64,000 nt of DNA from the NCBI GenBank assembly GCA_021787615.1, contig JAJYLP010000006.1:1-64000 (forward strand). Direction: 5' to 3'. How positions within the stretch are numbered: position 1 is the stretch's first letter; each line of letters starts with the position of its first letter. Positions 20,693-32,326 of this stretch are shown piece after piece. Both the position numbers and the translations under genes were made by a program. The DNA is from Pseudomonadota bacterium. Lineage in GTDB: Bacteria; Pseudomonadota; Gammaproteobacteria; Steroidobacterales; Steroidobacteraceae. Under the pieces are notes generated by a model, which was not told where the DNA came from, did not search any database, and saw only the letters and a program-made list of their open reading frames with translations.

Positions 20693-23092
<2,400 letters not shown>

Positions 23093-23287
23093 TCAACCGA
23101 TCCGCAGGGCCCACCGTGGAGGCCCCCTTGCATGCCTTAGCATCCTCGTGTCCCGGTGCCGTCGCGCGTGACGTGGGTCGCACTCCTCGGCGCTGAGCGC
23201 GGCATTTTATGGGCTGCGCCCGGGGACGCTGGAAGTATGCCATAGCCCCCGGGGCGGGAGACGCCGATGCGCGACACGCCGCGAGCC

Positions 23288-23330
23288 TCTACAATCACCC
23301 TTCTACATCTGCGGCGGTTGCAAAATCCTC
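23288..23330 (+). promoter_or_regulatory. candidate -10 element upstream of mrp
   Basis: A perfect TACAAT lies at 23290-23295, 35 bases before the mrp ATG. No good -35 hexamer was found at 16-18 bp spacing. The 238-bp gap 23093-23330 separates the divergent kinase and mrp genes and should hold promoters for both; I see no gene in it. Confidence 0.3.
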
Positions 23331-24428
23331 ATGTCCGATGATCCCACCCTGGACGCCCTGCGCGCGGCGATCGAGAGCTACGTCGAGCCCTACCTGCATC
23401 AGAGTCTGCGGGAGGCCGGCGCGCTGCGCGATCTGTCCACCGCACCCGAGGGGTACACGGCGCGCATCGTGCTCGACATGCCGGTCGGGGGATATCCGCA
23501 GGCCCTCGCGGCGGCCCTCGGCGCGCACCTGGCGGCCGCCGGCGTCAGCGCATCGGTCCGGTTTACCGTTGAAGCGCAGATTCGCGCGCACGCGGTGCAG
23601 CGGCCGCTGCAGCCGCTCGCGGGCATCAAGAACGTGGTGGCGGTGGCCTCCGGCAAGGGCGGGGTGGGCAAGTCGACGGTGGCGGTCAATCTGGCGCTCG
23701 CCTGGGCCGCCCAGGGCGCCCGGGTCGGGTTGCTCGATGCGGATATCTACGGTCCCAGCCAGCCGCTGATGCTGGGGCTGGCCGGGCAGCGGCCGGACTC
23801 GCCCGACGGCCAGCACATCATCCCGCTGCGCAACCACGGCATCGTGGCGATGTCCATCGGCTTCATGGTCGATGCCGAGCAGCCCATGGTCTGGCGCGGC
23901 CCCATGGTGACCCAGGCGCTGCAGCAGCTGCTCTCGCAGACGCAGTGGGGCGAGCTCGATTACCTGGTGGTCGACATGCCCCCGGGGACCGGGGATATCC
24001 AGCTCACGCTTGCCCAGAAGGTGCCGGTGGCCGGCGCGGTGATCGTCACCACCCCGCAGGACATCGCGCTTGCCGATGCGCGCAAGGGTCTGAAGATGTT
24101 CGAGAAGGTCTCCGTGCCGGTGCTCGGCATCGTCGAGAACATGAGCATGCACGTGTGCTCGAACTGCGGCCACGTGGAGCACATCTTCGGCACCGGCGGC
24201 GGGGCGCGCATGGCCGAGCAGTACGGCGTGCGGTTGCTCGGGGAGCTGCCGCTCGATGCGCGCGTGCGCGAGGAGGCCGACGGCGGACGGCCGACGGTGG
24301 TGGCCGAGCCCGGCTCAGCGCGCGCCGAGGCGTATCTGCAGATGGCCCGCCGCACCGCCGGGGCGCTCGCCACGCGGCCGCTCGACCGCAGCGGCATGTT
24401 TCCGAAGATCGTCGTCGAGAAGGGCTGA
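23331..24428 (+). CDS. mrp: Mrp/ApbC iron-sulfur cluster carrier ATPase
   Basis: A 365-aa P-loop NTPase of the MinD/Mrp family that carries [4Fe-4S] clusters to apoproteins. An N-terminal DUF59/MIP18-like domain (residues 1-90) precedes the deviant Walker A SGKGGVGKSTVAVN, LLDADIYGPSQP, VVDMPPGTGD, and the cluster-binding C-x-x-C in HVCSNCGH. It is complete and of usual length. It lies next to dcd, with 141 bp between them, on the same strand; in its family it often neighbours metG, here 5 kb away on the other strand. Confidence 0.95.
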   Translation: MSDDPTLDALRAAIESYVEPYLHQSLREAGALRDLSTAPEGYTARIVLDMPVGGYPQALAAALGAHLAAAGVSASVRFTVEAQIRAHAVQRPLQPLAGIKNVVAVASGKGGVGKSTVAVNLALAWAAQGARVGLLDADIYGPSQPLMLGLAGQRPDSPDGQHIIPLRNHGIVAMSIGFMVDAEQPMVWRGPMVTQALQQLLSQTQWGELDYLVVDMPPGTGDIQLTLAQKVPVAGAVIVTTPQDIALADARKGLKMFEKVSVPVLGIVENMSMHVCSNCGHVEHIFGTGGGARMAEQYGVRLLGELPLDARVREEADGGRPTVVAEPGSARAEAYLQMARRTAGALATRPLDRSGMFPKIVVEKG

Positions 24429-24555
24429 GGCGTTGGGGGCTGTCGGATCTGAGGCTGCAAGTGATCGGACGGGTGAGGCCGCGGGCCGCAGCGCGCCCCA
24501 ATGTTGGTGCCGATCAAGAACGGCTGAACTCGTGGCCGATACGGTGTTTGTCGAG

Positions 24556-24569
24556 ATTATCATTAGCGC
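24556..24569 (+). promoter_or_regulatory. candidate -10 element directly before dcd
   Basis: TATCAT at 24558-24563 is followed by six bases and then the dcd ATG at 24570, where transcription would be expected to start. No Shine-Dalgarno sequence is visible, so a leaderless dcd mRNA is possible. No convincing -35 hexamer accompanies it. Confidence 0.25.
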
Positions 24570-25727
24570 ATGAGCATCAAATCGGATAACTGGATCCGCC
24601 GCATGGCGCGCGAGCATGGCATGATCGAGCCGTTCGCGCCCGAACAGGTTCGCTACGTCGATGGTCAAAAGATCGTCTCGTACGGCACATCGAGCTACGG
24701 CTACGACGTGCGTTGTGCGAGCGAGTTCAAGATATTCACCAACATCAACTCGACCATCGTCGATCCGAAGCGTTTCGACGAGAAGAGCTTCGTTAATCTC
24801 GAGGCGAACGTGTGCGTCATCCCGCCCAACTCCTTCGCGCTGGCGCGCACCGTGGAGTATTTCCGGATTCCCCGCACTGTGCTGACCGTTTGCCTCGGGA
24901 AGTCGACGTACGCGCGGTGCTTCCGCGGTGACACGCGTGTTGCGTTGGTGGACGGCGAGGCGCCGACGCTGGAGGACATGGCGCGCCGGCACGATTCCGG
25001 GGAGCTCTTCTGGGGCTACAGCGTAGGTCCGAACGGGCGGATCATCGCGGCTCTTCTGGATTGCCCGCGATACATCGGCCGGGATGCGCTGCTCGAGATC
25101 GAGCTGGATAATGGCGCGCGCATTGAGGCCACCGCGGATCATGAGTTCATGCGCCGCGACGGGCGGCTGGCCGAGGCGCATGCGCTGCGCCCGGGCGATG
25201 CGCTCATGCCGCTGTACCGCGAACTCCTCGGGGGCTGCGCGGCGGTGTATCAGCCGGTGGACGGCCCTGGGCACCTTGCCGGCCGTCTGGCCGGCGAGTC
25301 GACCGCCTCGTGCGGCCTGGACGCGGATGGGCCGGGCGCTCCGCCGCGCCACTTCCCGCCGGCCGTTGCGCATCGGCACGGCACTGCCGCGTACCGCAAT
25401 CACCAGGTCGTCGCGATTCGCGAGTTGCCCGGCGACCACGACGTCTATTGTCTGACCGTGCCTGAAGCCGGCAATTTCGCCCTCCAAGCCGGTGTCTTCG
25501 TCCACAATTGCGGCATCATCGTGAACGTGACGCCCCTGGAGCCGGAGTGGGAAGGGCACGTCACGCTGGAGTTTTCCAACACGACGCCGCTGCCGGCGAA
25601 GATCTACGCCAACGAGGGCGTGGCGCAGATGCTGTTCTTCGAGTCCGACGAGGTGTGCTCGACCTCGTACAAGGATCGCGGCGGGAAATATCAGGGCCAG
25701 CGCGGCGTGACGCTGCCGAAGACCTGA
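24570..25727 (+). CDS. dcd: dCTP deaminase precursor interrupted by an intein
   Basis: The 385-aa open frame encodes dCTP deaminase, which converts dCTP to dUTP for thymidylate synthesis, in two pieces: N-extein residues 1-116 (ending CLGKSTYAR) and C-extein 314-385 (starting CGIIVNVTP). Joined, they give a normal 188-aa Dcd containing the unbroken family motif [16 protein letters not shown] and the catalytic Glu in [12 protein letters not shown]. Residues 117-313 are an intein in frame. The junction falls directly after the active-site Arg, so the unspliced protein should be inactive. The reading frame is clean throughout, with no stop or frameshift. It converges on the DUF3108 gene with 11 bp between. 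Confidence 0.95.
   Translation: MSIKSDNWIRRMAREHGMIEPFAPEQVRYVDGQKIVSYGTSSYGYDVRCASEFKIFTNINSTIVDPKRFDEKSFVNLEANVCVIPPNSFALARTVEYFRIPRTVLTVCLGKSTYARCFRGDTRVALVDGEAPTLEDMARRHDSGELFWGYSVGPNGRIIAALLDCPRYIGRDALLEIELDNGARIEATADHEFMRRDGRLAEAHALRPGDALMPLYRELLGGCAAVYQPVDGPGHLAGRLAGESTASCGLDADGPGAPPRHFPPAVAHRHGTAAYRNHQVVAIRELPGDHDVYCLTVPEAGNFALQAGVFVHNCGIIVNVTPLEPEWEGHVTLEFSNTTPLPAKIYANEGVAQMLFFESDEVCSTSYKDRGGKYQGQRGVTLPKT
24918..25508 (+). mobile_element. mini-intein in dcd
   Basis: This 197-residue in-frame element has the hallmarks of a class 1 intein. Block A is [10 protein letters not shown] with Cys1. Block B is [11 protein letters not shown], with the T-x-x-H histidine at intein position 75. 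Block F is NHQVVAI...DVYCLTV. Block G is GVFVHN, with penultimate His and terminal Asn, followed by Cys as the +1 residue. It is too short for a LAGLIDADG endonuclease. Between blocks B and [18 protein letters not shown] resembles the start of HNH-bearing inteins as I recall them, so it may be the remnant of a lost endonuclease. Block F lacks the common His before Asn-Phe (EAGNF). Base composition resembles the host gene. Confidence 0.93.
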
Positions 25728-25738
25728 GGCGGCGCGCC

Positions 25739-26491
25739 TCAGGTGCGCTTGAAGGCCCGGATGTTGAGCGAGAACAGTGTGCTGTCGCCGCGGTGCTGCT
25801 CGAGGCGCACCGGCAGGTAATCGAGCGACGGGGCGAGCCACATGTAGGTGGTGCGGCGCGCCTGGGCATGGTGGCTGGTGTAGAGCACGGTCTGCAGCTT
25901 GCCGAGCGGGGTGTCGAGCGTCGCCTCGCCGCGGCGCACGAGCTCGAACTGATTGATCACGTCGGTGTTGAGCATCCAGAAGCTCGACGGCGGCTTGCCG
26001 GCGAGAAACGCCATCATCAGCGCGATCTGCACCGAGCCGGGATCCTGCGTGCCCGGCTCGAGCTGCAAGTCGATATGCTTCTTCTTCGCGGTGCCGCTGA
26101 CGCGCCCGCTCGTCCAGTCGAAGCGCACGTCCTCCGGGGGGCCGCCGCCCTGGGAGCGGAAACTGAGTGGCTGGATCTGGCCGTCCACGAGCCGGAAGCG
26201 GCTCTCCTGGGTGATGGCGTGAGGCAGGAACAGCGCGAACAGGCCGTGGGCGTGATCCACCGAGCTGTAGCGGTATTCACCCGGCGCCGTCTCGGCGAGG
26301 GTGAGGGTCGATTCGCCGGCCGTGATGCCGTGCCAGGCGATGGAGTAGGTGGCCACGAAGGTCGGTGGCTTCAGCGCCGCGCCCGGCTGCGCCGGGGCTT
26401 GGGCCGCGAGAGCTGGCGCGGGACCGGCCTGCAGCATCAGCAAGGCGGCGGCCAGTGCGACCCGGGACGGCGCGGCAAGTCGATTACGCAT
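25739..26491 (-). CDS. DUF3108 family exported protein
   Basis: A 250-aa protein with an N-terminal signal peptide ([20 protein letters not shown], then an Ala-rich cleavage region) and the DUF3108 domain: TYSIAWHGITAGEST near the start of the mature part, and TTYMWLAPSLDYLPVRLEQ near the end. It is probably periplasmic; the function is unknown. The start at 26491 is preferred because it begins the signal peptide; an ATG nine codons upstream also exists. It follows purN with a short overlap, as in Pseudomonas, and is probably in the same operon. Confidence 0.85.
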   Translation of the reverse strand: MRNRLAAPSRVALAAALLMLQAGPAPALAAQAPAQPGAALKPPTFVATYSIAWHGITAGESTLTLAETAPGEYRYSSVDHAHGLFALFLPHAITQESRFRLVDGQIQPLSFRSQGGGPPEDVRFDWTSGRVSGTAKKKHIDLQLEPGTQDPGSVQIALMMAFLAGKPPSSFWMLNTDVINQFELVRRGEATLDTPLGKLQTVLYTSHHAQARRTTYMWLAPSLDYLPVRLEQHRGDSTLFSLNIRAFKRT

Positions 26492-27143
26492 CGAAATCCT
26501 CAAGCAGCGGTTGCTCAAGCGGTTGACCGTCGAGCCAGGGGCGCGCCTCGCGCCACTCGAGGCGTCCGTCGGCCCGCCAGCCGATCACTCGCGGGTAGAT
26601 GATGTGCTCGGTCGCCTGAACACGCGCTGAGAGCGTCTCCTCGCTGTCCCCGGGGTGTACGGCGATCCTAGACTGCAGCACCCGCGGCCCGCCGTCGAGT
26701 TCGGAAGTTACGAAGTGCACGGTCGCCCCGTGCACGCGGTCGCCGGCTTCGAGCACCCGCCGGTGGGTATGCAGGCCCGGATACCTCGGCAACAGCGACG
26801 GATGAATGTTGAGGATGGCGCCGGCGCGGGCGGTCACGAAGGAGGGCGAGAGGATGCGCATGAAGCCGGCCAGCACGATCAGCTCGGCGCCGGCATCCGC
26901 GAGCGCCGCCGCGGCCGCCGCTTCGAACTGCTCGCGCCGCGCCGCGCCCGGCCAGGCGATCGCCCGAGCTGCGATGCCGTACTCGCGGGCCGTACCGAGG
27001 CCGGCCGCCTCGGGCCGCTCGGAGATCACCACGGCGACCTCGGCCGCAATGCGCCCCGCGCGGCACTGGCGTGCGATCGCCGCCATGTTCGAGCCGCGGC
27101 CGGAGATCAGGATCCCGAGCCGCAGTGCCGGCCGGGTGCTCAA
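26484..27143 (-). CDS. purN: phosphoribosylglycinamide formyltransferase
   Basis: The 219-aa enzyme uses 10-formyl-tetrahydrofolate to formylate GAR in purine synthesis. It contains the N-terminal LISGRGSNM, the active-site Asn and His in [18 protein letters not shown], and the conserved [14 protein letters not shown] with the catalytic Asp. The start codon is TTG at 27143, overlapping the TGA of purM in a TTGA junction, so translation is probably coupled to purM. There is no ATG upstream within the conserved N terminus. Confidence 0.95.
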   Translation of the reverse strand: MSTRPALRLGILISGRGSNMAAIARQCRAGRIAAEVAVVISERPEAAGLGTAREYGIAARAIAWPGAARREQFEAAAAAALADAGAELIVLAGFMRILSPSFVTARAGAILNIHPSLLPRYPGLHTHRRVLEAGDRVHGATVHFVTSELDGGPRVLQSRIAVHPGDSEETLSARVQATEHIIYPRVIGWRADGRLEWREARPWLDGQPLEQPLLEDFDA

Positions 27144-28177
27144 TCGATCACGACGCCGCGCGCGCCGGCGCGGATCTCGCCGATGAGGCGCGCCGGCTCG
27201 CCGTGCGCGGCGAGAAATTCGAGCGCGGCGGTCTCGTGCCCGGCCGGCACGACTACCACCATGCCGATGCCGCAGTTGAACGTGCGGTACATCTCAGCCG
27301 GATCGATGCGGCCGGCGCGCTGCAGCCAGTCGAACACCGGGTCCTCCGGCCAGTTGCGCCACTTCAGCACCGCCTCGAGCCCATCGGGCAGCACACGGGG
27401 GATGTTGTCCGTCAGCCCGCCGCCGGTGATGTGCGCGAGCGCGCGCACTGGCATGGCGCGTGCCAGCGCAAGCACCGGCTTGACGTAGATGCGCGTCGGC
27501 GCGAGCAGCCGCTCGAAGAGGGTCTTGCCCTCGAGCGTGGTGTGTGCGTCCGCGCCGCTCTTGGCGATCAGCTTGCGGATCAGTGAATAGCCGTTGGAGT
27601 GCGGCCCCGAGGAGGGCAGCCCGATGATCGCATCGCCGGCGCGGGTCTGGCGCCCGTCGATGATCCGGTCCCGCTCCACCACGCCGACGCAGAAACCAGC
27701 CAGATCGTAATCTTCGCCGTGATACAGGCCCGGCATCTCGGCGGTCTCTCCGCCGACCAGCGCGCAGCCTGCCTGGACGCAGCCCTCGGCGATGCCGCGC
27801 ACCACTGTCTCGGCAACATCCACCCGCAGCTTGCCCGTGGCGTAGTAGTCGAGGAAGAAGAGCGGCTCGGCGCCCTGCACCAAGACGTCATTGACACACA
27901 TCGCCACCAGATCGATGCCGATGCTCTCGTGGCGCCCGGTGTCGATGGCCAGGCGCAGCTTCGTGCCCACCCCGTCGGTGCCCGACACCAGCACCGGCCG
28001 GCGGTAGCCGGAGGGCAGCTCCACGAGCGCGCCGAAGCCGCCGATCCCGGCCAGCACCTCCGGCCGACGCGTGCGCGCAACATGAGGCTTGATGCGCTCG
28101 ACGAGCTCGTCGCCGGCATCGATGTTCACACCGGCATCACGATACGTCATGCCGCGCGGGATTTTCCGGTCAGTCAT
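27140..28177 (-). CDS. purM: phosphoribosylformylglycinamidine cyclo-ligase (AIR synthetase)
   Basis: The 345-aa enzyme closes the imidazole ring of AIR with ATP. It shows [20 protein letters not shown] at the N terminus, [45 protein letters not shown], and [16 protein letters not shown] near the C terminus. The start (MTDRKIPRG) is set at 28177 by family alignment. It heads purM-purN-DUF3108 and is divergent from the DUF2066 gene. The 100-bp gap (28178-28279) holds ATTGTACA-like AT-rich sequence at 28230-28240 that could supply -10 elements for either direction. Confidence 0.96.
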   Translation of the reverse strand: MTDRKIPRGMTYRDAGVNIDAGDELVERIKPHVARTRRPEVLAGIGGFGALVELPSGYRRPVLVSGTDGVGTKLRLAIDTGRHESIGIDLVAMCVNDVLVQGAEPLFFLDYYATGKLRVDVAETVVRGIAEGCVQAGCALVGGETAEMPGLYHGEDYDLAGFCVGVVERDRIIDGRQTRAGDAIIGLPSSGPHSNGYSLIRKLIAKSGADAHTTLEGKTLFERLLAPTRIYVKPVLALARAMPVRALAHITGGGLTDNIPRVLPDGLEAVLKWRNWPEDPVFDWLQRAGRIDPAEMYRTFNCGIGMVVVVPAGHETAALEFLAAHGEPARLIGEIRAGARGVVID

Positions 28178-28279
28178 GGAGTTGCTGTTCCCGATTGGAT
28201 CTGCCGCCGTGCGGCGATTTCGCGTATGGTATTGTACATTCCGTCCAGCGCTGTGGCGCGGCACAGACACCAGGATCGA

Positions 28280-29464
28280 ATGCTTGTTCGGATGAGCACT
28301 GCTTTGCGCCGCGTGGGGCGCCTGCTGACGCTGCTGGCCTGCACCGCCGTTCCGGCGCTGTGCCTGGCGAGCCGCGAGGTGCCCGTGTTCACCGTGCCGG
28401 TGGCCGCACAGACCCCCGCGGCGCTGCAGCAGGCGATGCAGGCGGTGCTGGTGCGGGCGACCGGCCACACGAGCGCCGCCACCGATCCGCAGCTCGCCTC
28501 CCTGGTGGCGAACGCCGCGCAGTACGTGCAAGGCTACCAGCACGGCGGCCAGGGTCAGCTGCTGGTGGACTTCAATGCCGCCGCGCTCGCACAGGCCATC
28601 AGCGCTGCGGGACGAAACGTGTGGAACGCCGATCGCCCCTTCACGCTCATCGTGCTCAGTCCGCCGCCCGATGCGTCGCAGCAGGCCACGGACGCTGCGG
28701 CCGTGCAGCAGGCCGCCGAAGCGCGCGCAATGCCGATCAGCGTCGTGCCGCTCGGGGTGCGCGACGCGAACGGCACTCTGCTGCCGTCCGAGACGCTGCT
28801 CGCCATGGTGCACAACCTGGGCGCCGAGCAGCTGCTCATCGGCCGCGAGATGACCCCGCCGTCGAGTCTCGCGCTGCCTGCGCCTTCGCCGGCGGGCGCG
28901 GCAGCGGCACCGGCGCCCGGTTCCGCGCCGGGGGCGACGACGGCCGGCGCCTCTGACGGCGCGACGTCCTCCATGGCCGTGCCGGCGCCGACGGATACCT
29001 GGCGCTGGACGCTGGTGACCCCGTTCCTCACCCGGCAGTTCACCGGCTCGATCACGACGGGCATCGATGCGACCGTGGATCTGCTGGCGCCTCCCATCGA
29101 GGCCTCGCCGGCCGACAGCATCGCCATGACGCCGGTGCGCATCGAAGGTCTCAGGACACTCGACCAGTACGCGCGGGTCGAGACCATGCTCGCGGCGGTG
29201 CCGGGTGTCCGCCACAGCACCGTCGAGCGGATCGCCGGCACGACGGCAGTCTTTGACCTCTGGGCCCGCGGCGGCGCGAGCGCCGTGAGCCGCATGCTGG
29301 CGATCTCACCGCGATTCAAGCCGCTCTTTGCCAACGGCATGCTGGCGTACCAGTACGTACCGGCCCCACCGCCTGCCTCGACCCCGGCCGCCCCGGGCGC
29401 ATCCTCGGCGGGGCAGGCCGATGCGCCGGCCGCCGCGGCGAATCCGGCGGCGCCACCGCCCTGA
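28280..29464 (+). CDS. DUF2066 family exported protein
   Basis: A 394-aa protein with a signal peptide (hydrophobic [16 protein letters not shown]) and a DUF2066-type mature region: [26 protein letters not shown] near residue 40, a low-complexity Ala/Pro/Gly stretch near 205-235, and a conserved C-terminal segment ([16 protein letters not shown]), followed by a Pro/Ala tail. The function is unknown. Its place beside purM and upstream of a CDP-alcohol phosphotransferase and hda matches Pseudomonas. ATG at 28280 has AGGA close by; the ATG at 28292 is an alternative. Confidence 0.85.
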   Translation: MLVRMSTALRRVGRLLTLLACTAVPALCLASREVPVFTVPVAAQTPAALQQAMQAVLVRATGHTSAATDPQLASLVANAAQYVQGYQHGGQGQLLVDFNAAALAQAISAAGRNVWNADRPFTLIVLSPPPDASQQATDAAAVQQAAEARAMPISVVPLGVRDANGTLLPSETLLAMVHNLGAEQLLIGREMTPPSSLALPAPSPAGAAAAPAPGSAPGATTAGASDGATSSMAVPAPTDTWRWTLVTPFLTRQFTGSITTGIDATVDLLAPPIEASPADSIAMTPVRIEGLRTLDQYARVETMLAAVPGVRHSTVERIAGTTAVFDLWARGGASAVSRMLAISPRFKPLFANGMLAYQYVPAPPPASTPAAPGASSAGQADAPAAAANPAAPPP

Positions 29465-29467
29465 GCC

Positions 29468-30019
29468 GTGCGCCACATCCCCAACCTGATCTGTCTGATC
29501 CGGCTGGCGTTGATCTGGCCGGTGGCGAGCGCACTGCACGAGGGGCGCTATCTGCTGGCGCTCGCGCTGTTCGTGGTCGCGGCGATCTCCGACGGCCTGG
29601 ACGGCTTTCTCGCCAAGCGGTTCAACTGGGTCTCCGAACTCGGCAAGGTGCTGGATCCGGCCGCCGACAAGCTGCTGCTGGTGGTGGTGTTCGTCGAGTC
29701 GGCATGGCTCGGCCTCGTGCCGTGGTGGGTGACCGCCGCGGCGGTGGCGCGCGATGTGATGATCGCCCTCGGGGCGCTCATCTACCACGCCTGGATCGGC
29801 CCGCTGCGCGGGCGGCCGACGCTGATCAGCAAGATCAACACCGCGGCGCAGCTGGTGTACCTGGCCGGCGTGGTGTTCGTCGCCGCGTTCGCCCTGCCGC
29901 TCGCCGGCGAGGTGCGCGCGTTCGCGTTCATCGTGTTGGCGACCACGGTGCTCTCGGGACTCGATTACCTCGTGACTTTCACGCACCGCGCCTGGACAAC
30001 TCCGCCGCGGGTGGCCTGA
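29468..30019 (+). CDS. CDP-alcohol phosphatidyltransferase family membrane protein
   Basis: A 183-aa polytopic inner-membrane enzyme with a GTG start 3 bp after the DUF2066 stop. The family motif D-G-x2-A-R-x8-G-x3-D-x3-D is recognisable in SDGLDGFLAKRFNWVSELG and the following KVLDPAADK, with Lys before the Arg. It looks like PgsA and cardiolipin-synthase-type enzymes (phosphatidylglycerophosphate synthase). The in vivo alcohol acceptor is not decidable from sequence. It sits between DUF2066 and hda in an evident operon. Confidence 0.87.
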   Translation: MRHIPNLICLIRLALIWPVASALHEGRYLLALALFVVAAISDGLDGFLAKRFNWVSELGKVLDPAADKLLLVVVFVESAWLGLVPWWVTAAAVARDVMIALGALIYHAWIGPLRGRPTLISKINTAAQLVYLAGVVFVAAFALPLAGEVRAFAFIVLATTVLSGLDYLVTFTHRAWTTPPRVA

Positions 30020-30022
30020 GCG

Positions 30023-30724
30023 ATGGCGATGCAGCAGCTGCCGCTCGGCGTGCGCCTCGCGGACCGGGCCGTGTTCGAGAGCTTTCTGCCGGCGCGCAAC
30101 GGCGAGGCGCTCGCGCACGCGCGGCGCGCCGCGGCCGGCGAGCCGGGCCTCACCTGGGTCTGCGGCCCCCGCGGCGCTGGCAAGACGCATCTGCTGCAGG
30201 CGATCTGCGCCGCCGGGGGCGGGGGGCGCCGCGCCGGCTACCTGCCGCTCGGGGAGCTCGAGCGCCTCGGCGTCGAGGTGCTCGGCGGATTGCCGCAGCT
30301 CGAGTGTCTCGCGCTCGATGATCTTGACGCGGTGCTCGGGCGCATCGAGTGGGAGCGCTCGCTGTTCACGCTCGTGCGCGAAGCCGCCGAGCGCGGCATG
30401 GCGCTGGTGTTGGCCGCGCAGAGCCCGCCGGCCCTCATCGAGTGGGCGCTCGCGGACCTCGGCTCGCGCTGCGCCGCGGCGGCGGTCTTTCAGCTGCGCG
30501 CCCTCGATGAGGCCGAACAGCAGGCGGCGCTGCGGCTGCGGGCGCGGCTGCGGGGGCTCGAGCTGCCGGACGATACCTTGCGCTGGCTGCAGCGGCGCTT
30601 TCCCCGCGACATGCGCCGGCTCTACGAGTTGCTCGACACGCTCGATGAGGCGGCGCTCGCGGCGCAGCGGCGTCTGACGGTGCCCTTCATCCGCGAGGTG
30701 CTGGCGCGCGCCGGGCGCGCCTGA
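30023..30724 (+). CDS. hda: DnaA regulatory inactivator Hda
   Basis: The 233-aa AAA+ protein promotes DnaA-ATP hydrolysis when bound to the DNA-loaded sliding clamp. The N-terminal QQLPLGVRL is a plausible beta-clamp-binding motif. Walker A is CGPRGAGKTHLLQA and Walker B is CLALDDLDAV. It is a truncated DnaA relative without the DNA-binding domain IV. It lies 3 bp after the phosphotransferase gene, continuing the DUF2066 operon, as in Pseudomonas. Confidence 0.93.
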   Translation: MAMQQLPLGVRLADRAVFESFLPARNGEALAHARRAAAGEPGLTWVCGPRGAGKTHLLQAICAAGGGGRRAGYLPLGELERLGVEVLGGLPQLECLALDDLDAVLGRIEWERSLFTLVREAAERGMALVLAAQSPPALIEWALADLGSRCAAAAVFQLRALDEAEQQAALRLRARLRGLELPDDTLRWLQRRFPRDMRRLYELLDTLDEAALAAQRRLTVPFIREVLARAGRA

Positions 30725-30742
30725 GCCGGCGCGCGCGGCGGC

Positions 30743-31363
<621 letters not shown>

Positions 31364-31382
31364 TTAAAAAGTTCGCTTAGGG

Positions 31383-31394
31383 TATATTGATTTC
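31383..31394 (+). promoter_or_regulatory. candidate -10 element directly before acyP
   Basis: TATATT at 31383-31388 is followed by six bases and the ATG at 31395. Initiation at the usual distance would fall on the start codon, giving a leaderless message. The -35 region is poor (TTAAAA at 31364 is too close), so this is a tentative call. Confidence 0.3.
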
Positions 31395-31670
31395 ATGGTG
31401 TGCAAGAAGTGCCTGGTGTCCGGGCGCGTTCAAGGGGTCTTCTACCGCGCCACGTGCCAGCGCCGTGCGCGCGAGCTCGACGTATACGGCCACGCCGCGA
31501 ACCTGCCCGACGGCCGGGTGGAGGTGCTCGTGTGCGGCGAGGCCGCCGCGGTGCGCAAGTTCATCGAGTGGCTGTGGGAGGGCTCGGCGGCGAGCCGGGT
31601 CGATGCGGTCGATGTGAGCGATGCGCCGGAGTACGCCGAGCGTCCCCCGGAGACGTTTCGCACCGCCTAA
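31395..31670 (+). CDS. acyP: acylphosphatase
   Basis: A 91-aa enzyme that hydrolyses acyl phosphates. The active-site Arg lies in SGRVQGVFYRATCQ and the catalytic Asn in HAANLPDGRVEVLV. Length and motifs fit the family. The N-terminal CKKC pair is unusual for the family and could be a chance dicysteine. Its stop codon overlaps that of the convergent lytic transglycosylase gene by 3 bp. Confidence 0.93.
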   Translation: MVCKKCLVSGRVQGVFYRATCQRRARELDVYGHAANLPDGRVEVLVCGEAAAVRKFIEWLWEGSAASRVDAVDVSDAPEYAERPPETFRTA

Positions 31671-32326
31671 CGCGGCGCCCGGCCGGCCGCGCGCGCGCGC
31701 ACCGGGAAGCCGAGGTTATCGGCGCCGCTCCAGTTCTCCCACGCCGTGAGCACCCGATCGGGGTAGAAGTGCCGCCCGACGCTGCCGTTGTATTCCTCGA
31801 GCGCGAGACGCACGTCATCGTGGGTGAGCTCGAGGTAATAGCGCAGGATCGCGCAGCCCATGCGGATGTTGGCCGCGACGTGCACCAGACGGTAGCCCCG
31901 CATGCCGAGCCGCTCCGGCCAGTACGGCATCACCTGCATCAGACCGACCGCGCCGCTCGCCGAGACCGCCCAGCGGTTGAAGTCGCTTTCCACCTGCATC
32001 ACCGCGAGCACCAGCCCCGGGGGCACTTTGGACGCGCCCGGCTGATGGGTCACGCAGTAGACCTGCTTGAGGATGCTCAGCCGTTCGGCCGCGTTGTGCA
32101 CGTAGCGGGCGAGTCGCGGTTCCATCAGGGTGTACCACACCGCCGAGTCGTAGCGGTTGGGGAAGCACTGGGCGCGCACGATGGCGTGCTGCACGATCGG
32201 CCGCAGCGCCGGATCGCGCTGTCCGGCAGCTTCGGCGCGCGCGCCGAGCGCGAGGGCGAGCGCGCCGATGAGTCCCGGCGCGGCCCTAGCGGCGCAGCCG
32301 CGTGCGCAGGAACGCAAGCGCCTCAT
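31667..32326 (-). CDS. lytic transglycosylase domain protein
   Basis: A 219-aa exported protein. After a signal-like N terminus ([17 protein letters not shown]) comes an SLT domain: [20 protein letters not shown] with the catalytic Glu113, [18 protein letters not shown] and [11 protein letters not shown]. Such enzymes cleave peptidoglycan with formation of 1,6-anhydromuramic acid. The ATG at 32326 makes it overlap proS by 41 bp; a TTG three codons in is an alternative. The position next to proS matches Pseudomonas. Confidence 0.88.
   Translation of the reverse strand: MRRLRSCARGCAARAAPGLIGALALALGARAEAAGQRDPALRPIVQHAIVRAQCFPNRYDSAVWYTLMEPRLARYVHNAAERLSILKQVYCVTHQPGASKVPPGLVLAVMQVESDFNRWAVSASGAVGLMQVMPYWPERLGMRGYRLVHVAANIRMGCAILRYYLELTHDDVRLALEEYNGSVGRHFYPDRVLTAWENWSGADNLGFPVRARAAGRAPR

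Noticed and set aside
24429-24569. Small ORF or riboswitch between mrp and dcd
   Set aside because: No conserved hairpin pattern or codable protein could be supported in 141 bp.
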